From JAGQLF01 sp964437465 (GTDB taxonomy: Bacteria > Patescibacteriota > Dojkabacteria > J137), in contig CAYTGI010000005.1 in NCBI GenBank assembly GCA_964437465.1, positions 1 through 64,000 of the forward strand: a stretch of 64,000 nt of DNA, written 5' to 3'. The notes beneath the pieces are model-generated. The model was not told the origin of the DNA. It saw only the letters and a list, made by a program, of their open reading frames with translations, and did no database searches. Position numbers and translations under genes: made by a program. Position 1 is the first letter of the stretch. Every line of letters begins with the position of its first letter. This document shows positions 60,675 to 64,000 of this stretch, one piece after another.

Positions 60675-61748
60675 ATGAAGATAATTATTTTTGCAGGAGG
60701 AACAGGAAAAAGATTTTGGCCAGTTAGTAGAATTAATTCTCCAAAACAATTTAGCCCATTGATCTCAGGTAAACCACTTCTAAGATTAAATATTGATAGA
60801 TTACTAAAAGGATTTAATCCAGAAGATATTTTTGTAAGTACTGGAAAAAGATATGAAAAAGAGGTTTTAGAGATTGCTTCAGATCTTCCAAAAGAAAACC
60901 TTATTTTTGAGCCTGATATGAGGGATACTGGGCCAGCAGTTACTCTAGCAATATGCTATGTAAGAGAAAAATTTCCTGATGAACCGATCTGTATACAATG
61001 GTCAGATTCAATAGTTAAAGATGAGGCAACATTTATAATAAGCCTCAAAGAAGCTGAAAAAGTGCACAAAGAACAAAATAAAACTTTTTTTATAACTGTT
61101 CCTGCTAGATTTCCTTCACCTCACAGAGGTTACATTAATTTTGGCGAAGAAATAAAAAGTATAAGTTCAAAAATTACTTTAAATGAATTTAAATCCTTTA
61201 AAGAAAAACCAGATGTTGATAATGCAAAAAAGTATATAGCCGATGGGCATTTTGGTTGGAATCCAGGATACTGGGTTTTGGATCCAGACTTTTATCTAGA
61301 TACAGTAAAGAAAGATGATGAAGATATTGTTAGTGTCTGTGAAACAATGGTTAGAGAAGACTTTTCTGAAAGCTCTTGTAAAAAATTCTCAGAATTAGAA
61401 AAGATTTCAGCTGACTATTTATTTGCAGAAAAGGTTTCCTCTCAGGAAGCACTTGTCCTACTTTCGGATATAGGATGGAGTGATGTAGGTGAATGGATTT
61501 CATTAAAAGAAGCTCTACAGGAAAATGATGACGCAATTGTTACTAAAGGTAACGTTATAGATTTAGATTCAAAAGATTCGATTATCTATAATCTTGAAGA
61601 TTCTAAACTAGTTAGTACAATAGGTTTAGAGGGGATGGTCGTAGTTAATACAAAAGATGCTGTCGCAGTGTTTTCAAAAGAGGACAATGGCAGATTAAAA
61701 GAGTATCTGAATAAACTTGAAGAAGAAGGCAAATCTGATTTTATTTAG
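60675..61748 (+). CDS. manC: Mannose-1-phosphate guanylyltransferase
   Basis: 357 residues, single nucleotidyltransferase domain without the C-terminal isomerase of longer ManC proteins. 'IIFAGGTGKRFWPVSRINSP' (nucleotide-binding G-G-x-G-x-R), 'SPKQFSPLISG' (P-K-Q-F), 'EPDMRDTGPAVTLA', 'SFKEKPD' (F-x-E-K-P, sugar phosphate) and 'DIGWSDVGEW' are all diagnostic. It makes GDP-mannose from mannose-1-phosphate and GTP, for surface glycans or glycoproteins. Confidence 0.92.
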   Translation: MKIIIFAGGTGKRFWPVSRINSPKQFSPLISGKPLLRLNIDRLLKGFNPEDIFVSTGKRYEKEVLEIASDLPKENLIFEPDMRDTGPAVTLAICYVREKFPDEPICIQWSDSIVKDEATFIISLKEAEKVHKEQNKTFFITVPARFPSPHRGYINFGEEIKSISSKITLNEFKSFKEKPDVDNAKKYIADGHFGWNPGYWVLDPDFYLDTVKKDDEDIVSVCETMVREDFSESSCKKFSELEKISADYLFAEKVSSQEALVLLSDIGWSDVGEWISLKEALQENDDAIVTKGNVIDLDSKDSIIYNLEDSKLVSTIGLEGMVVVNTKDAVAVFSKEDNGRLKEYLNKLEEEGKSDFI

Positions 61749-62007
61749 TTCGCCATCTCTCCAATCTAGGAAATCCCATTAAGGCAAACCATCTTAAAGG
61801 TTTAACCCAGCTCATCTCTTTTAAGGCATCATCAGAGATTTTTTTCATCTCTTCCATAGTTGCATTAGGAGCTGTGAACTCACCATTTTTATAACAATAG
61901 TGACAGTACTTATAGCTCTTTGATCCATCAGTTTCTGTGCCTGAGTCATCTCCATTATTTAGGGGCATCATACAAGATTGACAGAACTTCATGTATTTTT
62001 CTTTCAT
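61741..62007 (-). CDS. Zinc-ribbon domain protein
   Basis: 88 residues. 'KFCQSCMMPLNNGDDSGTET' followed by 'DGSKSYKYCHYCYKNGEF' holds two C-x2-C pairs, the putative zinc-ribbon domain found in small bacterial proteins annotated as zinc_ribbon_2. A helical tail follows. Function unknown. It overlaps the end of manC on the other strand by 8 bp. Confidence 0.85.
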   Translation of the reverse strand: MKEKYMKFCQSCMMPLNNGDDSGTETDGSKSYKYCHYCYKNGEFTAPNATMEEMKKISDDALKEMSWVKPLRWFALMGFPRLERWRTK

Positions 62008-62040
62008 TTGTGAAAGTATAAAATGTATTCTTAATTATAG

Positions 62041-63258
62041 CTATTTATCTATAAGGTTTAACATATCTGTAACTGAACTGTTGTTATGTAAAAGCCTAGT
62101 TGGATACTCTTTACCTTCATCCACTTCAATATCTAAAGTACCGAAACATCTACTAGAAACTGCATTAATATACTCATCTAAATCTTCGTCTTTGAGGTTT
62201 TTATGAGCTAGAATTTCAAACTTAAGGTCTTTCTTAATTAAGTACTCATCAAAAAATTGAAATATCTTGCCTTCCTTTCGATAAGCATTTTTAATTTTCA
62301 AGTATTTTTCAGGATTGATTTTGTTTACAAAAGAATCAAGTGTACCGGGGAAGTAGTAGTATATGTCTAAATCTTTATTTAAATGGTAGGTCATTTCGGT
62401 AATTATTCCTGAAGAGTTAATTTCTGAAGATATGTTTACTATGCGATGAATTTTCTTTTTGCTTAGCTCTTTAGAATAAACTGGTATCCAAGGGTATATG
62501 TTTGATTCAGAACCTGGAGGTATTACAACATAGTTCGAATCATTTATCATTTCAACTATTCCTTTAGTCTTTAGATTTTTCGCACGATTTTTAGTTACTG
62601 GATCTATTAGTTCAAATTCATGCACAGATATCGGTTCATCAATTTCGTCAAAATGAGCCTCGTTTTCAAACAACACTTCTCCATCCCTTCTAGCTTGTAA
62701 AATTAATCTTCTATCGAAAATAAATCTAAAAGTTAGTGTTTTTGGAAGTATTTCCCATTCTTTAAGTTTTACAAACAAAATTTCATATCCATTTGTTGAG
62801 TTTTGATCAAGAGCGTATGCAAGGGCTGAGAACATTATGTTCAATGCTGAATGATTAACACTACCCTGCTCTATTGAATTTAGGCCTATCGAAAGTTCGT
62901 AATAAAACTTGGTAACAAGACCTTGATGTAGTTTTAGGAATTTTTCAAACTTTGGAAAACTTGTTGAAAGTACTTCAAGATAATAATTTGAAGTATCAAT
63001 AGATTGTCCGAAACTTTCGGACCGGTCTTTTGTGTGGTCTAAAAGATTAGGAAACATTGTAATGAACAATGTTTTAAAATCCCCAATCGGTAAAAAGGGT
63101 AGACCTCTACTTTCTAATGCTTTTCCAATGGCTCCAGTACTACCTCCCCAATCTACGACATTTAAAAGAACGTAGTGCTCAATGTCATTTCGCAAGAACT
63201 CTTCTCTAAGAACTCCTCCTCCGTGACCTCCTGAAATAAATACTAATCTTTTAATCAT
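62041..63258 (-). CDS. CofD/YvcK-family protein
   Basis: 405 residues. 'FISGGHGGGVLREEFLRND' and 'VVDWGGSTGAIGKALESRGL' correspond to the N-terminal Rossmann motifs of the CofD/YvcK (GluM) family (usual form G-G-T-G ... D-x-G-G-S-S/T-G), and 'VIPPGSESNIYPWIPVYSKE' to the 'GPGSLYTSIIPNL' loop. CofD transfers a phospholactyl group in F420 synthesis, while YvcK binds UDP-GlcNAc and controls carbon flux into cell wall. No F420 gene is near, so a YvcK-like role is more likely. Confidence 0.8.
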   Translation of the reverse strand: MIKRLVFISGGHGGGVLREEFLRNDIEHYVLLNVVDWGGSTGAIGKALESRGLPFLPIGDFKTLFITMFPNLLDHTKDRSESFGQSIDTSNYYLEVLSTSFPKFEKFLKLHQGLVTKFYYELSIGLNSIEQGSVNHSALNIMFSALAYALDQNSTNGYEILFVKLKEWEILPKTLTFRFIFDRRLILQARRDGEVLFENEAHFDEIDEPISVHEFELIDPVTKNRAKNLKTKGIVEMINDSNYVVIPPGSESNIYPWIPVYSKELSKKKIHRIVNISSEINSSGIITEMTYHLNKDLDIYYYFPGTLDSFVNKINPEKYLKIKNAYRKEGKIFQFFDEYLIKKDLKFEILAHKNLKDEDLDEYINAVSSRCFGTLDIEVDEGKEYPTRLLHNNSSVTDMLNLIDK

Positions 63259-63259
63259 G

Positions 63260-63463
63260 CTACTGTTCTTCAGAGTTTCTTAGATTACTAATAACTCTAA
63301 CTAACCAATCAGGTATCCAATTCAAACCATCGCTATTATTTCTATTTGAAATAGACAAGATCATTGGAAGTGTGAATTGTTGGAGTGATCCATCAGGTGT
63401 AAATGGATTGACTATAAAATCTTCCTGATCATTTTCCTCATTATTTGGATGTTCTTGACTCAT
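63260..63463 (-). CDS. Small hypothetical protein
   Basis: 67 residues from the ATG at 63463 (an upstream Met at 63484 is possible). It has an acidic Asn/Glu-rich N-terminus ('MSQEHPNNEENDQEDF') and a C-terminal helix. It ends 1 bp before the CofD-like gene starts, so it is probably its operon partner. No family recognised. Confidence 0.45.
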   Translation of the reverse strand: MSQEHPNNEENDQEDFIVNPFTPDGSLQQFTLPMILSISNRNNSDGLNWIPDWLVRVISNLRNSEEQ

Positions 63464-63576
63464 CTTTAAGATAGTAATTAACAAGAAGTATACAATAAAA
63501 TTCTAATTATGTATTATTAGCTAACAAATTTTTAATCATTTCTATTATATCTTCTAAAGTATTTTAAAATATAAGT

Positions 63577-64000
63577 ATGAGCCTTGAGTCAATTGCTATA
63601 AATTCGATAATTCTTTTTATCCTTAATTTGCCCTTCGCAATTTATCTTAATAGAAAGTATGAAATAAGCATATCCAAGTTTTTACTAATAACTGTAACAT
63701 CTCTAATTATAATTATACCTTTATCTCATATTCTTACCCAGGAACTATTTGATTTGTATTCACGTAACCGAAATATTGGAACATCATCGATTCGTACAAG
63801 CTTAGGTATTGTTACTCCATTAATCTATAGACCTGGTCAAGTGTATTTATTATTTATTTTAAGAAACTTAATATCTATATTGTTGCTTTCGATAGTGCAA
63901 GTTATCGGTATACGACTATTAAAGATGAAAGATTTCAGAAGAGAGTCTTTAAATCCAATTATTTTAAATTGTATTATAGTTTCTATTTCAATTGTCATGA
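63577..64000 (+). CDS. Membrane protein, 3' end cut by window edge
   Basis: From an ATG at 63577 the frame is open to the edge (141 codons) with four hydrophobic segments ('IILFILNLPFAIYL', 'FLLITVTSLIIIIPL', 'YLLFILRNLISILLLS' and a last one at the edge). A polar loop ('LFDLYSRNRNIGTSSIRTSL') lies between segments 2 and 3. No family recognised. Confidence 0.55.
   Translation, partial: MSLESIAINSIILFILNLPFAIYLNRKYEISISKFLLITVTSLIIIIPLSHILTQELFDLYSRNRNIGTSSIRTSLGIVTPLIYRPGQVYLLFILRNLISILLLSIVQVIGIRLLKMKDFRRESLNPIILNCIIVSISIVM

Overview
The window looks like part of a low-GC genome from an episymbiotic candidate-phylum bacterium (Patescibacteria/CPR type). The signs are short proteins packed with 1-11 bp overlaps, many genes without a clear Shine-Dalgarno, a short IF-2 without the long N-terminal region, an archaeal/eukaryotic-type TyrRS, many small membrane proteins of unknown function, and a sortase with cell-surface substrates. 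UGA, UAA and UAG are all used as stops, so the glycine-UGA code of Gracilibacteria/Absconditabacteria does not apply. I cannot name the class. No rRNA, tRNA, CRISPR array or insertion sequence was recognised.

Layout. 1-6 kb (minus strand): a sortase cut by the window edge, two sortase-signal surface proteins, a nucleic-acid methyltransferase, a GNAT acetyltransferase and a GT4 glycosyltransferase. 6-13 kb: TatD, S20, small membrane proteins, a DUF371 protein, an NpmA/KamB-like 16S rRNA methyltransferase, a TyrA-like dehydrogenase, and a candidate small RNA at 10.33 kb. 13-20.8 kb (plus strand): M20 peptidase, TyrRS with an N-terminal tRNA-binding domain, an extracytoplasmic thioredoxin with CcdA, a half-size MFS protein, type 2 IPP isomerase, and a TsaC-TsaE fusion. 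20.8-26.5 kb (minus): a surface-signalling-like cluster, an ECF sigma factor fused to membrane segments and a large Cys-rich domain, surrounded by four membrane-anchored proteins that share one six-cysteine VWC-like module. 26.5-33.1 kb: MFS, a CsoR-family regulator with a palindromic operator in front of trxA-trxB, infB and rodA.

33.2-40.6 kb is an accessory island. It holds four minus-strand toxin-antitoxin modules in a row, three with an intact antitoxin but a broken toxin gene, then a GC-rich gene with its own terminator that looks foreign, a four-helix-bundle protein, and an intact MazEF pair. The cassettes are bounded by degenerate tandem arrays of exactly 8-bp period, with GTAC (or GTA/TAC) fixed and the other bases variable, often starting at or just after a stop codon. 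The same array type occurs at 10.28 and 31.73 kb. A second family with 7-bp period lies at 33.1, 33.9, 44.6 and 49.85 kb. These arrays are the most unusual structure in the window.

41-50.4 kb is the core informational block rpoB-rpoC-rpsL-(methyltransferase)-rpsG, with a possible attenuated leader before rpoB. 50.4-58.3 kb holds two large paralogous surface proteins ending in an S74-type autoprocessing chaperone and an H-type-lectin-like domain; the first carries two frameshifts. 58.3-64 kb: a membrane protein, a SufU-type Fe-S scaffold, MFS, mannose-1-phosphate guanylyltransferase, a zinc ribbon protein, a CofD/YvcK-like protein, and a partial membrane protein.

Themes across the window: surface building (sortase, substrates, S74 proteins, GT4, ManC); extracytoplasmic thiol control (fused thioredoxin, CcdA, Cys-rich domains); and sequence features suggesting natural insensitivity to ribosome and RNA polymerase drugs (NpmA-like methyltransferase, S12 and RpoB substitutions).
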